DNA of 64,000 bases from Paragordius varius (taxonomy: Eukaryota > Nematomorpha). The translations under genes and the position numbers were made by a program. The notes beneath the pieces are model-generated. The model did not search any database and was not told the DNA's origin. It saw nothing but the letters and a program-made list of their open reading frames with translations. Of this stretch, positions 45,185-60,423 are shown piece by piece. The stretch is from the NCBI GenBank assembly GCA_964247055.1, contig OZ176059.1, forward strand, positions 2,542,001 through 2,606,000, given 5' to 3'. Each line of letters begins with the position of its first letter. Within the stretch, counting starts at the first letter, position 1.

Positions 45185-45460
45185 TACAGTAAAATCTGAA
45201 ATTATACGGACAAATCGTAAAAATATAAAGACAAATATTTTTTTCTAAAAGACGACCATACTTTATAAATATTGATTTTTTTAATATAAATCATTTTTTA
45301 AATGGCGAAGTCTGTAATAGAGATATATATTACTAACACAATCAATTCAATATTTTACAATTGTAACTAAATAGCAAAGGTTTAAAAAGTATGGTTGTCT
45401 TTTAGTTAAAAAATATTTGTCTTTATATTTACGTGTTGTCCGTATTATTTCAATTTTGTA
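45185..45460. mobile_element. MITE family E, copy 2 (just downstream of the Duox stop)
   Basis: Hairpin with arms TACGGACAAATCGTAAAAAT / TTTACGTGTTGTCCGTA and ATAAAGACAAATATTT / AAATATTTGTCTTTAT. Lies about 46 bp beyond the Duox stop codon, so it probably supplies part of the 3' UTR. Confidence 0.7.
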
Positions 45461-45506
45461 ATTACAAACGCGTGCCGTGCCGTCCAAGGATTGAAATTAA
45501 AAGATG

Positions 45507-45990
45507 TTATCCGAAATTTTCAAAATGTGATATAAGGATCGGGGTTTGTCGTGTTTTATTTATTCTTTCACATGAGCTATCTATTGCACGAGTCAAATAC
45601 GTAGGTCCACAACTAAATACACCTATTTTCCGGACCTTGTTTAAAATAAAAATGTATAAAAATAATATAAATGGTTTCATTACTAAAAAACTTGAAAAGC
45701 CGCATAAAACATTTTTCTTATTACTAGTGCCCTACATAATAATCTACAAAGGGATATTGTGCATAGCTCTTTAAAAAATACAGGCATTATTTATTGTCTA
45801 AATATGCACATCAAAAATTAATGGATTAATTCGTTCATGTTTGAGCCCTCATGCGGACCCTGGCCCGTTTAAGTATCACTGTTTTAAACCATTTATAAAA
45901 CTTAGGGAAAAAAATCACAAAAAAATAAGATTACATGGTAAAAAGATATTTATACAAAACATAAAATCCATATTGTTTAAAATCAGTTTC

Positions 45991-46043
<53 letters not shown>

Positions 46044-46280
46044 TCAAATATTGTCATAAAAATTGCCAAAAAAATATAATATTCTATTTATAAATAAAAA
46101 ATACCTTTTTATGTTTTTTCTGGATAAAACGTAAAATCTTTTCAAATTCAGGTCTCCCAAAATGATTATATGCCTGGAGTCCAGTTAGCAAGCTTTTGTT
46201 GGTCACATTACGAAAATATTTGTCACATATGTACTGTTATTGGAGATAAATAAAAAAAAATTTTTTTTTTGGCAAATATA

Positions 46281-46319
<39 letters not shown>

Positions 46320-49300
46320 TAAATATTGAAATACGGACAAAACGAAATATAAAGACTAAAATTTTTCCCTAAAGACAACCCTACTTTTTCAAACCTTAAA
46401 TTTTATTACATAAACTACTTGATTATCTTTTTAAATGAATAATTGAGTGTATTAACAATTTGCATATCTAATCCCTATTTTGCAACTCAAATCAATAAGT
46501 AATATTTGAATAAATTTATTTTGAAAAAAGGGTTGTCTTTTAGACAAAAATATTTGTCTTTATATTTTTACGTGTTTTGTCCGTAAAACGTAACTGTAAT
46601 ATATCTTTAATTAGATTGGAATTTTGAAACGAAGAAACTGTTTAAATCTATATAAAAAAACGATTTCAGTGTTAAGTTTTTCCTCAACAAGGTTTTCGTT
46701 ATATCATTTTTTTAAATTAAATTAACAAAAAGCCAAGTAACTCTGATATTTGTTTAATAAATAGCCGCAAATGTATATGTAAAAAAGATTTATGAATGCT
46801 AGTCTACATTAAAAATTGGAATCCAACGATATCAAAATAAGGTTTAAATTAAATTTTTTAGGCTATACCAAGATAAAGGCCCGTTAAAAGTTTATCACAA
46901 TATCCTAAATTCATAACTTAAGTTAGCATATTGTTTAGATAACAGAACTTAAGAAATCTTCACATTTTAATTTAACTCTTGAAAATTAAAATGTACTTAT
47001 ATACTTACCAACATGGTAGTTCGTAAATCATATTTGTCAAAATATTGCGTTATAAACACATGAATCTCTATTAAATCCTTAACATCGGTCTCTTTGATCT
47101 CTTGTAATAGGTTAACAAGCCATTCATAACTTTTGTGTGATGGGCAAACCCACATAAAGTAAACCTAAAACCAAAAGTAATTATTTTATTTTTGTGGTAT
47201 ATTAAAAACGTAAAAACCTTAAAACAAAAATTATAATGAAACAAGTATATTTTTTTAATTTTAATTTTTAACAAAACTTATCGTTTTGGGTAATAAAATA
47301 AATAAACATGTAAGTGAAAAAACCAAATACACTCAAAATTGTAATTAAAAAGTTAGCATAGAAAAAATAAAGATTTGAAAAGTGTGGTTGGTTGTATTTC
47401 AAATATGTTTTTCACATATACGTTTTGTCAGTATAAATTCAATTTTTACAAAGTGAGAAGGGTAAATGGTATATATATACATATATGTAGCTCTTATCCG
47501 CCATTATATTGTATAAAAAAATAAAACTGGCAAAAAATATAATTCATAACTTTTTGACATTCAACCGTGTGATATTGGTTGGAATAATAGGTATTGACCA
47601 AATCTTTTAGGATAGATGCATATGGGGTAACACCTATCCCACCCCCAAACATAACTGCTATCTCATATTTTGGCCAATTTTGATTACCATCCCCGTAGGG
47701 TCCATCAATAAACACCTGGCAAATTGATAATATGGAAATATAACGAAAACAATTTGTAATCCTTTTTATATATAAATTTGACATGTTGGTCGTTTCAAAT
47801 GTTCAATAATACAAATATTTATTTTAAGCAAAAATATAATATATGGTTAAACCACCTGACTTAAAGAGAAGATAAACTTTTAAAAATAGTGTCTCTTTAC
47901 AAAACATTGTAGCAGGAAAATTTTTAAGGGCACGCATGATAACGGGAAGTTACCTCTTACAAAGTAATTCAACACAGTTTTAAAACAGACTCAAAATTCA
48001 TAATAATGTCTTACTAGAAAAATGCAAAAAATAGGAGAATGTATATTATTTGTATCGGGGTAACTTTACACGTCTAGATATAAGAAGAGTTAGAAAATTA
48101 AACAGTCAAAAGGTAAGGTAAAGAAATGACACAAAAAAATCAATTTCAAGCCAAAAAAGCGGTTAGGTCAACATACAAAAAATTAAAACATATGTATAGA
48201 AATTAGTTTATATTACACGTGGAAAATTGCTTCCTTGAACATTGTTGGGATCAAATAGATTTCTAACTTTCCATGTCCAACGCCCTAACGCCTTGATGTG
48301 AACGGATAAAACATCTTCGTGGGGACATGATGTTAGGGTGAAAGCATGATATTCCCCTGGATTTATGTCAGGAATAGAGATTTGTACCCATTGTCCAGAT
48401 TTGTAGTTGAAGGAATAAGGGCGATTCATTAGCAATTTTGTGACATCTATAATTATGCATTGCATTAATATTTGGCCTATTATTAATAAAAATATTCTGA
48501 TAATATTTAATTTGTAATAAACAGGTAACATGCTAGTATTCAAAGGTTTATCATATAGAATATGACGCCATTGTTATTAGGTTAAGATTAATTCTTATAT
48601 ATTGAAAAAATCATTACTTTAAAAGCTTAAAACCGAACTAAGTTTAATATATTTGTATTTTTTTTAATATGATATCAATTAAGTAGAATGTATAATTTTT
48701 TTGTTTTTTCCCTGACAATGATATCATATTTATATTGAAATATATTTGGAATCTTCGCATTTTTATTTGAGTGATATATTAGTTTACGGTTTATATCATA
48801 TTAATAAGATTTATTTCTTTATTGCATAGTTTATTATTTTTCAGTATAATCTTATTTTAAACGAAATTAAATTTAAAATATAAAAAAATTAATTTATTTT
48901 ATGGGTAAATTTGAGAAAAGGAGAAATTGAATTGTTGGGGGTATAGGGGGGTATGGGAATTTGAATTGCTCGAGGGTAAATTGTTTAAGGGTAAATTTGA
49001 AGCGTTAAATGGTATATAAGTTTTATAATGTTTAAATAATTTTTTTTAAAAAATGGCATAGTTTGATTTTGACACTGTACTTATGTCACCAAAAACTATG
49101 TGGAGTGCACACCTGAAGGTAGGAGGGATACATCACAAACTGCCACCTCCAAATGCTTCCTATTCAAACTTATAATCTTATCAATGGTAAAGAGTATGGC
49201 CGGTCCCAGGAGGTACCATTGAAATGCGGGTTCCGCCGTGAGCCTAGCTGCCCCATGGAGCAAATTTAATCCATAAAATAGGATGTAGAGCTTGTGAGTT

Positions 49301-50688
49301 GACCAAAAATATCTATATGCGTGTTTACGAACCTATATATATATATATATATATATATGCAAATATGAATTACGTTTTGTAAAATATACAGAAAGCGTTT
49401 TTTGCGCAAAGAGATCGATTTTATTATTTATAAGAAAATGGCTTTGTGTCAGTTCAATATTTTAAATTAAAAAAATAATATTTACATTGGTAAAGAAATT
49501 ATAAAAATATAAATTAACGAAAATTTAACAAATGCCAATCTCTATAATCCAAAAATTTATGATTAAAAAAATAGAAACATTATAAATTAACATAAAAAAT
49601 AAAAAATCATTTATTTTGGCGCCGTTAAGCTGATATAAGGTTCATAGAAAATTGAAAACATTAAAACGGTTTTAGAATTATATTTAGTTAAAGGATCTCA
49701 AGCTTAATATTTTTATTGCTCTTAAATGCATATTTGTAGTAATGTAATAGAAAATAATCCATTTTTATACATAACTATCGTGGTTGGTAACAAAACTGGA
49801 ATACTTTAAGTATTCAAAAACAATCGAAATTTTATACTCTTCTAGGATTCATAATATATGCATCACAAATTGTATATAAGATTATCTATCAATACCTTTT
49901 CATGTGCAAACACATAAATTATGACGGTTAAAAAGGTTAGTAGTACACCCGTTAGTCCGGTAACGGTTTTGTAAGCCCAAAAACTAAAAGGTGGAGGCAT
50001 TCCATTACCCCGGAAAAACATCTAAACCGTTACAAAACAAAGTAAATTTATCCATAAAATATATATGCCATTTACAATTATTCACCTTTAAACAATTTAA
50101 ATTCGCCCTTAAACAATTCAAATTAACCCTAAAAATAAATTGTGTTATTAAGATTGAAAATTACCTATATATTTTTTTTCATTTTTAAAAAGAGAAATTA
50201 TGTTAAAAATTAATAATAAACTATGCCTAAGAATATAATTTATAATAATGTTGAGTTATATTGGCCCGAAAATACATAATATTTTTTAGGGTAAATTTGA
50301 ATTGTTTAAGGGTGAATTTGAATTGTAAATGGTATAAATAAGGTCAGAGGTGCTCAACATAAATGGCTTTTTGGGCCGAAAATAAAAAAAAATTATAAGC
50401 ATTATATTTTAGATTATTTTAATATAAACCAAAAAATAGGATACAATATAAATAACATTATTTCATCAATTTTCGCAAGTTCGCTGCCAAAATTTGGAAA
50501 TTCCTATTCAAATTTGTTTAAGAAATATCAATTTTACTAAGTTTCATTTAAAATAGTTATATTTATTTTGGAATTTAATATATAATTGGCAATTTCCGAA
50601 TTCGTAGGTCACACAAAATATCTCACAGCGCCGCCTATAGAAAACCTCTGGTATAACTCATATTATAATTTAATAGTAAATAATAATT

Positions 50689-50729
<41 letters not shown>

Positions 50730-53700
50730 GATATATAAATACTTCGGGGAAAAGGCATTTCAGATATTCCAATGATTGCGTTGAGATGTGATAAAAATTA
50801 ACTAAATGTCCACCAACATGTAATATGGTAAATACGATGCCCGTGTAAGCGCATAACTTGTGGAAACCCAAAGCAGATTCAAATGGTATATAATTTTTTA
50901 CCTAAAAGTTAATAGAAATTTTACTCTTTATAGCAACGGAGTTTATCTCAAGCATACAGGGGACCCGCTTTTTATCAGCAATTTCGCCATCATTTTTTTA
51001 TTGAAATAATTTTTTTTGTAAAGCTTTGTATCAAAAAAAGCAACCGTTTTATTTAAACACAAGAATAAAATATTTTTATTGAAATTCAATAATGTATGTT
51101 GTTTTAATTGAAAAATATTGCTTCGATGGAAAAGGGTTGCTCTTATATGAAACATATTGACTATTGTGTATGCTAAAAATTGAGTTTTTCTTAACAAAAA
51201 GCTGTTATTTTATAGAAACATATGTTTTTTACTTTATATGTTTTGTCTTTATAATTTTAATTTTTACCTTGGTTTCTTGCAATTTAGTTATAAGGTGTCT
51301 ACACAACGGTAATAACATAATGCAGTATACGAATGAGATAATACTGGCCGAAGCTCGGGTCACACATATACCAGCACCCATAACCCGTCGTAAATCAGTA
51401 TGTTCCAATAATAGACAATACTCTGATGTCAAATTTATCAATATAATTAATTAGTTGCGACCAATAAGAAATATAAACACAAAAACAAATATATAAAAAT
51501 AAGGAGAACTGACTCTGGTAATTTAAATATTTATAACCTTTGTTTAAACACCCTAAAACTTTTTTTAGGATGAATAAAAAGGTTTTTATTCTCATTTTTA
51601 TTATATTTATTATAGCAAAACATACTTAACATTTTGTCGGCAAAGAGACCAGCTATGATAAAGAAAAAAAGAATGAGATAAAAGATATTTTGACGATTCT
51701 CCTCCACATAAGTCAGGAATGAAAACCAATATTTGGCCCATACATGTTGATTTTTAGTTCTGTCCAAATCTTCAGGATTCGTAACAATCCCTTCCATACT
51801 AAAACTATCTCTCCTACATATAAAATGAAATTCTAATTTTAATGTAAAAAATTTTTTTTTCACATGGAAAATTGGAATATATTTCATTACAAAAATTTCA
51901 AAAAAAATCGTATTTGTTTTACATTCATAAAATATCATTAATTTTTGGATACTTTAAAAGTGTGAAATCTTACCTAGGACCTTTGACTTTGCTTCCAAAT
52001 ACTTTACCAGCCCCTTTGAAATGAATACCGCAATTTGACCAATCTCTCTCGTGTAATAACATAAGTTGTGTGAAATCTTTGAAGGTTATAACGGAACTTT
52101 TGAAACCGGCGCAGGTTATGGCATCCGATAGACATGCATCTAGGCTTCTTTCGTTTTGAGCATCACAGTCAATGAAACCCCTTTGAATATAGGTAAAAAA
52201 CTGCGTTTAATAATACAAGAAAAGCTCCATTTTAATATTTAAATTTTGCCTTTATAAACTTTTTCTTAAATTATTGGGATGAAATTTGCTACAGCTAATA
52301 TTTGGAACAAATGCATTTTTAGTTTAACGACTGTTTATATTTAATATATTACAAAAAATATTTAATTATATTATGCAAAAAAAATACTTGAGCAAGGAAA
52401 AAAATTCAGCTCGAGTTAGTTCGCCTTTCTGTTGTATGTCAAACATATCAAACATAATTCGAAGTTTTTCTTCTGTCGTACCTATGTTGCATTAAATTAA
52501 TTATTAATCGTTATAAAAATTTACTTTCCATAAATAAAAAGAGGAATGAAGCGGTGAACATTTTTTTAAATATATCGCTTTTATTAAAATTTGAAGTGAA
52601 TAATTATAGACCTTTAGAGAAACGTCTTATTTTATTTATTTAAGGATTGGACAAAATACGTAAATTTGTTACGCTGACTCCTTCCTTCGATTTGCCTACC
52701 ATATGAAAAAAAATTAAAAAAAAAAACTATGCCCTATATTTTTAAAAGTTTATATGGTAATTAGTCCAACATTATAAACTTAGAGTAGAAATCAAATAAA
52801 TAAAAACATATATCATTCCCAAGTGCTTACAAATGAGATTTTTTTCTAACACTTTCCACGAATCCTTCTATGCCAAAATTTAAAAATAAACAGCCATTCC
52901 GATCAGTATTTCCCAGTATAGTATAAGTAGTATATAAAAACGTACCGTTTGCAAATATGTATGTCATATTTAGCAAATCCTGGAAGCACAGATACCCCGT
53001 ATGCCGTTTATCTATGACGGCAAACATACGTTCAACAAACATGGATTTAACATTCATACCCAGGGCGTCTGCAAACTCTGATTTAGTTAATTTGGCATTC
53101 ATTATGTATGATTGATCATTGCGACCGCTGTTCCTTTTTCGGTTTCGTTTGGAGTCATCGATATTTGCATTGTTTCCAACAGTCTTGCCTTTACTACATG
53201 TAATTGCGGACCAAATATTTATCATATATGAGGTTAAGGTACAAAATATTCCTGCAAATGAATTGTGCTTGGTAGTTGCATGATTGTCAAATTTTTTATG
53301 GGTACCATTTGAAGTTGGATTTAAAATGACAGTTGATTTGTTTTTCATATCGAGGTTATTTTCAAATGTCTATCAAAATAAGGATAAAATCGAATCCTTT
53401 TAACAAAAATTGTATTTTGCATAACAAATTAATAATAGTTTTTAATCAGGGGTACACAAAGCGAGCCGCATTTTAAAGCGAAAAACCAACCGCACATAAA
53501 AAATATATTGCATCATAAATATAAAATTATACCAATATATTTGCACATATTGACTTATCTTTATTTGTGAATTTTATGTATTTTTCGTAGGCGGCAAAAA
53601 ATATCTCAGAGGGCGGTATGCGGGGCGTGTGCTGGAGACCCCTGATTTAAACCAATTATGCAATATTAAATACATGTGTAAAATAAATTTTTAGTTTGCA

Positions 53701-56700
53701 CCAGATAACATCAAAAATAAGCAACCTGAGTAAATGCTTTACGGAAAAAATAGTCCATAAGCTTTTGCTTTTTTTCCTTCGTTTCAGCCTCTTCAAAGAT
53801 GTCATCAATGGTCAAATATGAGATTTCGACATTTGTACCCATTCTATGAGCGAAATTTACGAATTTTACACAAGCAAACAGATCCCTTCCATCCAACGAT
53901 TTGAATTCAAGCAACTGTCAATATATATATATATATATATAAGAATATATTTTCAAAAGCACGCTTTACTTTTTTAAATATGATTTTTAAATTGGAAAGT
54001 ATGTAATAGAGATGTAAATTGGTAGTACAATTTGATTACACTAGAAAACCAATTTTGACTTTTTTAAGTGCCATTCTTGAAAATTAATATTATGATTGAA
54101 GTACATAAATAGTAAATCTGAAAAAAAATTGATCTTACACCTAAAATTTTTATGAGGATCGATTTGGCACCGATTTAACATATAACTCAAAATTTTCAAA
54201 AAAAATTTAGATATAGATCCGTGTATTATATCATTTCAAAGAGCGCGAAAAACTCTATCTATCGAATAGTAGTTAGTCATTTAAATCAATTTAATGTAAA
54301 AGTTATTTGGGTTTATAAGGTCAAAATTTTCAACCCTTAAATAAGTCAAAAATTTAGACCAACTAACTAAAAAATAATATAAATTATTTTGAAATTTAAA
54401 AAATCTTTAAAAAAGCATTCGGTTTGTTTTTTAATAACAATTATTTTATCAAATCATTTTTTCTAGTGGAATAAAATGCATGGTTATAACTATAAATTTA
54501 TTGCATAATCTTCAAAAGAAAAATACCTTATTTGATAAACTATAAGCTTCCAATTAAAATTGATAAGATAGTTTTTTAAAAATACCTGTTTTGAATGACA
54601 TAAAAGCAATAAATAAGTGTTTTAATCAAAAAAACTTTGTGTTTTCTTTTTTGGACCTAATTTGTCATCTAGATAAAGTTCTATTTTCATCCATTAGTTT
54701 AGAAAATTTATTAATTAAGAATAACCTCTCGCTTCGCACGTTTGTCGCCTCCTATATCCTATATTAACTATCGATGGAAAACATATTAGTATGAATTATA
54801 AAGTTTTCATTACTCTTTCGAATGATATTTACGTTGTATGTTTTCATAAAAGCACATTTTTTAGTCAAATTTTGATGAAGGAGGAGCATAATAAATAATA
54901 TTATATAAAATTCTTATTTATTTCAGATTTACTGTTATAATGATTGTAAATACTAGAAGATGCAAAAAACTCAAGTGGCAAAAAAATTTGTTGTCTAGTG
55001 TAATTATATTATATTATTTTGAGAAAAAGGTTAAAAAAAGTATGGTCTGTCTCTTGATGTTTATTTTTTAACGTTTTGTTTGTATAATTTCATTTTTTAC
55101 TGTATTCACTAATATACGATATATGCGATAAAATTGGTAGATGATATAATAAGCTAAATATATTCAATATACAGTAGTAAGTATACATTGCTAGAAAGTT
55201 ATAAATTATTGCCAAATAGTAAATACAACAAATGGCAGTATTATTGGTTAATAATAGCAAAAAGTGAAAAAATATAAGCCCAAAATACTGCCCTTTGTTG
55301 TATATACTATTTGGCAATAATTAACAACTTTCTAGCAATGTATACTTATACTGTATCTACCAAACTGGTTAAATTCATTTGTTATAATATTTTCACCCTG
55401 AACCTGTTTTATTTATCATAAATGTCATTTATACAAATGTGCATATTAATAATGGTACCTTAGTTATATATTTTTACAAATCATACATTATCCTGATGAG
55501 AAACTTAATTTTTATGGCAAAAATCTTATCACAATCATGGTGCATTAGGTTAAGGTTCTTACGAATCATTAAAATTTAGTTAAACAATTTAAACTTTTTT
55601 GAGAAAAATTTTGAAAAGTTTAGCTATTATAATAAAATTACAGGCTTAATAAACCAATTTTCTAAAGATTTTTAAACAACTAATATGCCCTGATACCAAA
55701 AGCACTATACTGGATTTTTCAACAGATATATTTTAATGGAATATATTTTTAAAAACCGCAATTTGTGCTCAGTGCACATTAACAATAATTGGCCATTTAC
55801 AGCAGTAAAACAACGTTTGATGTATACCAATTACAATTCAAATTTACCCATGAACAATTCAAATTCACCCTACAAATAAATTCTAAACATTTTTGGGCTA
55901 ATATTACTCATACTTAATATGAAATAATTCTTTAGGCTTTTTATTATTTTAATTTTACATAGAATTTCATACTTTTTAATCTTAAAAAACACATGATTTA
56001 TTTTAGGTTGAATTTGTTATTTTAGAGTGAATTTGAAATGTGTGAGCATCATTATATTATCAAATCCGTATAACCATTACAATAAAAAGCAAGACTTAAT
56101 CGAATCGTAAACGAGAAAGGAAGGCCTCTTAGTAGTTTACTCTAAAGTTAGAATTTTTACTCATAGGGAATTATAATTATGTTTATGTAGAAAATATTGT
56201 AATACCAAATCATATTTTTCGAATGCTTTGATGAGCACGAAATAGGATTCATCGGTTGACCTTGGCCCATTTTGATTCATGTAAAGTTGAATCTTTTCAC
56301 CCAACGCAGTAAACTGGCTCCGTTTTAGTTCAACTCCTTTTCGACTTAATACTATGAGAATATCATCATTTGTTAGATCTAATACTATTTTCCTTCTGTG
56401 GTGTTCATTTAACCATTCATAGGCTATAAAACAAAAACAAATTTAATGTATTAGATGAATCATTTATATATGCAGTCGTTTACGCAATTACGGTTATAAC
56501 CAAGTTTCCAAATAGTAAGCAATCATTTTTTATAGGTTGATTATGGCAAAAAAAATAATAATATAGAGGAAGACTTTTGCATTAAATTACAGTATGAGTA
56601 AGTATACATTGTTAGAAAGTTATTAATTATTGCCAAATTGCATATACAAGAAAGGGCAATATTATTGGCTTATAGTTATTTTTTTACTTTTTGCTATTAT

Positions 56701-59700
56701 TAGCCAATAATTATTCTCGTTGCTGTTTATGCTATTTGGCAATAATCCATAACTTTCTAGCAATATATACTTAATCATACTGTAAGTTTCATACAAACAC
56801 TAATCAATATGTGTTTTAAAGTTTTGACTGGTCATTTTTTTAAGCGATCATAATTACTAGTAAGACCCTCTTCAAGATAATATTGCACAAAAACGGAAAA
56901 AACTTTGTGAAAAATTAAGGTTAAAATGGCACAACGGCGCCTGTCACCCCACACCGTCTGGCGAGGTCTGAGTAAAAATTTATTTTGTTGGCGCAATTTA
57001 CAAATATCAAGTGTGCCTGCTGATCAAACCGTGACATCGATTGTAATAGAATACCGTAAACTAAAAAATTTTTGAAACTATAATTAAAAATTGGTTTTAA
57101 AAGAGAGTGAACACGTTTCTTCAATTTCAACAAGGTCGATACGGGGTCGCACTTGCAAAAGTTTTGATGGGGGAATTGGTTTAATATAATTTCGACTCAA
57201 GATATTTTAATTTGGCAATTAAAATAGGGATGAATAGTTTTTTGAATACCAATAATTAATGCTTGTGAGATATAATCATTTTTCAAAATTATTATACCCA
57301 ATATCATTTCTTTGCCTGATTTCGTGTTATTTTGTGTCCAACTTGTTGAAACCATAGATATAGCTGAATACCTAAAATAATATTTTATCATAGCAAAAAT
57401 ATTAATTTATTCGGATTTAAAATATAGTATAGTTTGATCATAATTCACACGAAAAAATACAGTACGCATTTTAATGGTTGCTTATTTCACACTATAGTAG
57501 GGCAATTTGCAACACAGTGTATCGAAAAAAGAAAGGAAATGCTTGTTTATTCAACATTATGTTGTTTTTTTCACACGTGTTGCCAATTACCCAACTATAG
57601 TGTCAGGGGCGTACCGAGGGGGGGTCAAGGGGGTGCATCATGCCCCGGGCGCCGTTGTTTAGGAGCGCCTAAATGATTTTTTAAAATTAAATTTTAATTA
57701 TGCAAAAATAATAAGAACTTTTAAATGAGATTTTTCAGAATTTAGGTAATATCAAAAGCCAGAAAAATTTTTACAGAGATATTTTTTCTCTTAGTTGCCT
57801 TTTTCCTTTCCAAATGATAAAATCTTCATATAATTAATATTTTATTAAATAATATAATTCTGTTAAAATTGTATTGTAAAATTGGCCTAGATTTACAATT
57901 ATTTTTTAAATCTTTATTGTTCGCCATTACCATGATATCATTTCATATGCAACAAAAACATTATTTTTTTTATATAATTTTTATATTATAGAATTTGTTA
58001 GAATCAACGTTTTTTTTTACTAAATTGTTTTATTGGCTTTTTTTAAAAAAAAAAGGGGGGGGGGGGGCCATAAAAGTTTTATGCCCCCGCCGCAAATGCT
58101 CGGTACGCCACTGTATAGTGTGGAATAAGGAACCATTAAAATGCATACTGTATATACAAGCCATTTTATATAAATATAATTTAATTTATTATAATTTAAT
58201 TTCATGATTGTTTTTTAGCTGAATAAAATTTATTTTTAAAATTTATGCATTCTATAGTTTATTATATATTTGTATGAATCATAAAAAGAGTTGATATCCA
58301 AAAGGTGCATATTTACGATTGGGTCTGGGTTAAAAGTTACGATCGTGACTCTAAAAACTATTAAATATAACTTAACATATGCTTATCATTATATCAAAGT
58401 ATTATATTTTACACTACAGATCTTGTTGTCCATATGTCCATTAATATACAAATTAGATCGTTTACGGCCCCAGGGCTATTTAAAATCAAATGTTTCATAA
58501 GATATGCAATATAACTAACTCCATTTTAAAAGTCAACACTTATATAATATCTATAAACCAATATATCAAAATAAAAAATGCTTATATTTTTTATTAATTA
58601 TAAACTGCATTAGCAGGTTAAAATACTTCTCCCAAAAAATTTTATAACCAAAATATATATTATATATCAGAACATAGAAAAAATTTGTTTGATTTCAACA
58701 ACCATTTGTTGTTTTTTACTATAGATTGTATTGCCAATCGGTCAAAAATATTGTGAACTGGCCAACATAAAAATAAGATGCAATACAGATATTGATATAT
58801 TTCATATTTAATAAATTATATTAATTGCATATACAGTAGGTAGAGTATGGTGTACAAAAAATCCTTTGCCCAAAACATGATAAACGAAATTCATATTAGA
58901 GGGTGAGCGAAAGAAACGTACTACTGTATAAAAAGAAACAAAAACCTAGGGTGACGATGATGGTAACCATCCGGTTTTGTCATTTCATGTTCCGCTTGGA
59001 GAAGTTTGGTATCTTCTCGTAATGGCTTATTTTTGTTGGGTGGCATATAATTGTATTGTTTGCTTTTTGCATTGCCAAGGCGACGAGGACCACCTTGTCC
59101 CTTAACGTCGTTCATGGTGGAAAAGGAATGTGCTGTTGTACGCATCCTAGCAGACCCGTTTATGGCGTTTGATTCATCTTACAACATTTTGTTTATTAAA
59201 ATTCATATGTCCAAATCATAAAAGAATAATAATTAAAGAATTGGTTATAGTATAATAAAAAGGGAACTTTAAAACATATAATTAGGAAGCATATGGTTTA
59301 TTTATGTACGCTAATAAATAGGTGGAAAAAATACTATTTCAATCATTGATTGTCCTATTCTCTATATTTTCTGATATTTTATCGTTAAAACCTTTAATTT
59401 CTACCTTTAATGCTTGTCATAAACACCGTTTCTTCATCTGAAACGTTAAAAGCCTCATTATCAGCTCCATAGGTTTGATTGAATGATAGGAGTTTACCGC
59501 CTCCTCCCATAGTCTCAGGTTTCAGCCCATTTTCATTTATATATCCATTCTTGTTGGAATTTTTAATTACTAAATTTGAAAATAAATATATACATAGGCG
59601 AGTTTATTTTCATTATTGTAATAGTAATAGTAATTTACAAGATTTTGGTGGACTCAAATTTTTTATCATAGCCTTTTTAAATAGGTCCTCGGTACGTTGA

Positions 59701-60388
59701 GTTTTATTCTTAGCTAAATCGAGCAACTTTTGCCGACGTGCGCTTTGTTTACGTACAACAAACCATGCAAAAAGCCCTTTGAAATATAAATTTATAATAT
59801 ATCATAGGTATATATTGTGTATATCAAAAAAAAGATATTAAGTTTATTAATTTTTCCTGATTTTTTGTGAAGGTTGTTACTCTTGTTTATTCGTTATCGT
59901 TTGTTCCAAAATATTTTTTATCAAATCATGTGAGAAACAATTATCAAATATGAGTAAAACACCTAACCTAAAAAAACTACCCTCTGATTAATTTGTGTTG
60001 ATGAAAAATGGTTAATAAATATAGTAGATATCTTGGTTTTAAATAATAACTTAATATATTTGGTACAAGTTAGTATGTAAAACCTGCAATGACGGGTGAT
60101 ATAGCCAGTATTATACAAGTTATAACGTACGTCCTTTCATTCCCGCTAAAAAAATCATAAGTTTCAACGAAATCACACATCTCTAATCCATCCATTTGTG
60201 GCAAATTGGTAGCTGTACTTGGCATACGGGTCCCGAGTTGCATTGGCTGTTCACATGGATCGCCTATATTTTAAGGTGTTTTTTGGAAAAGCTATAAAAA
60301 GCTTCAAAAAAATATTCAAAGAATGAATATGTTGCATTATTTTAAGGATAATTCATCATATGAATATTATTTCATCAGATCAAATATA

Positions 60389-60423
<35 letters not shown>

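Noticed and set aside
45841-46059. Open frame ending in a Tyr-Ile repeat
   Set aside because: Product of the (TA)n microsatellite.
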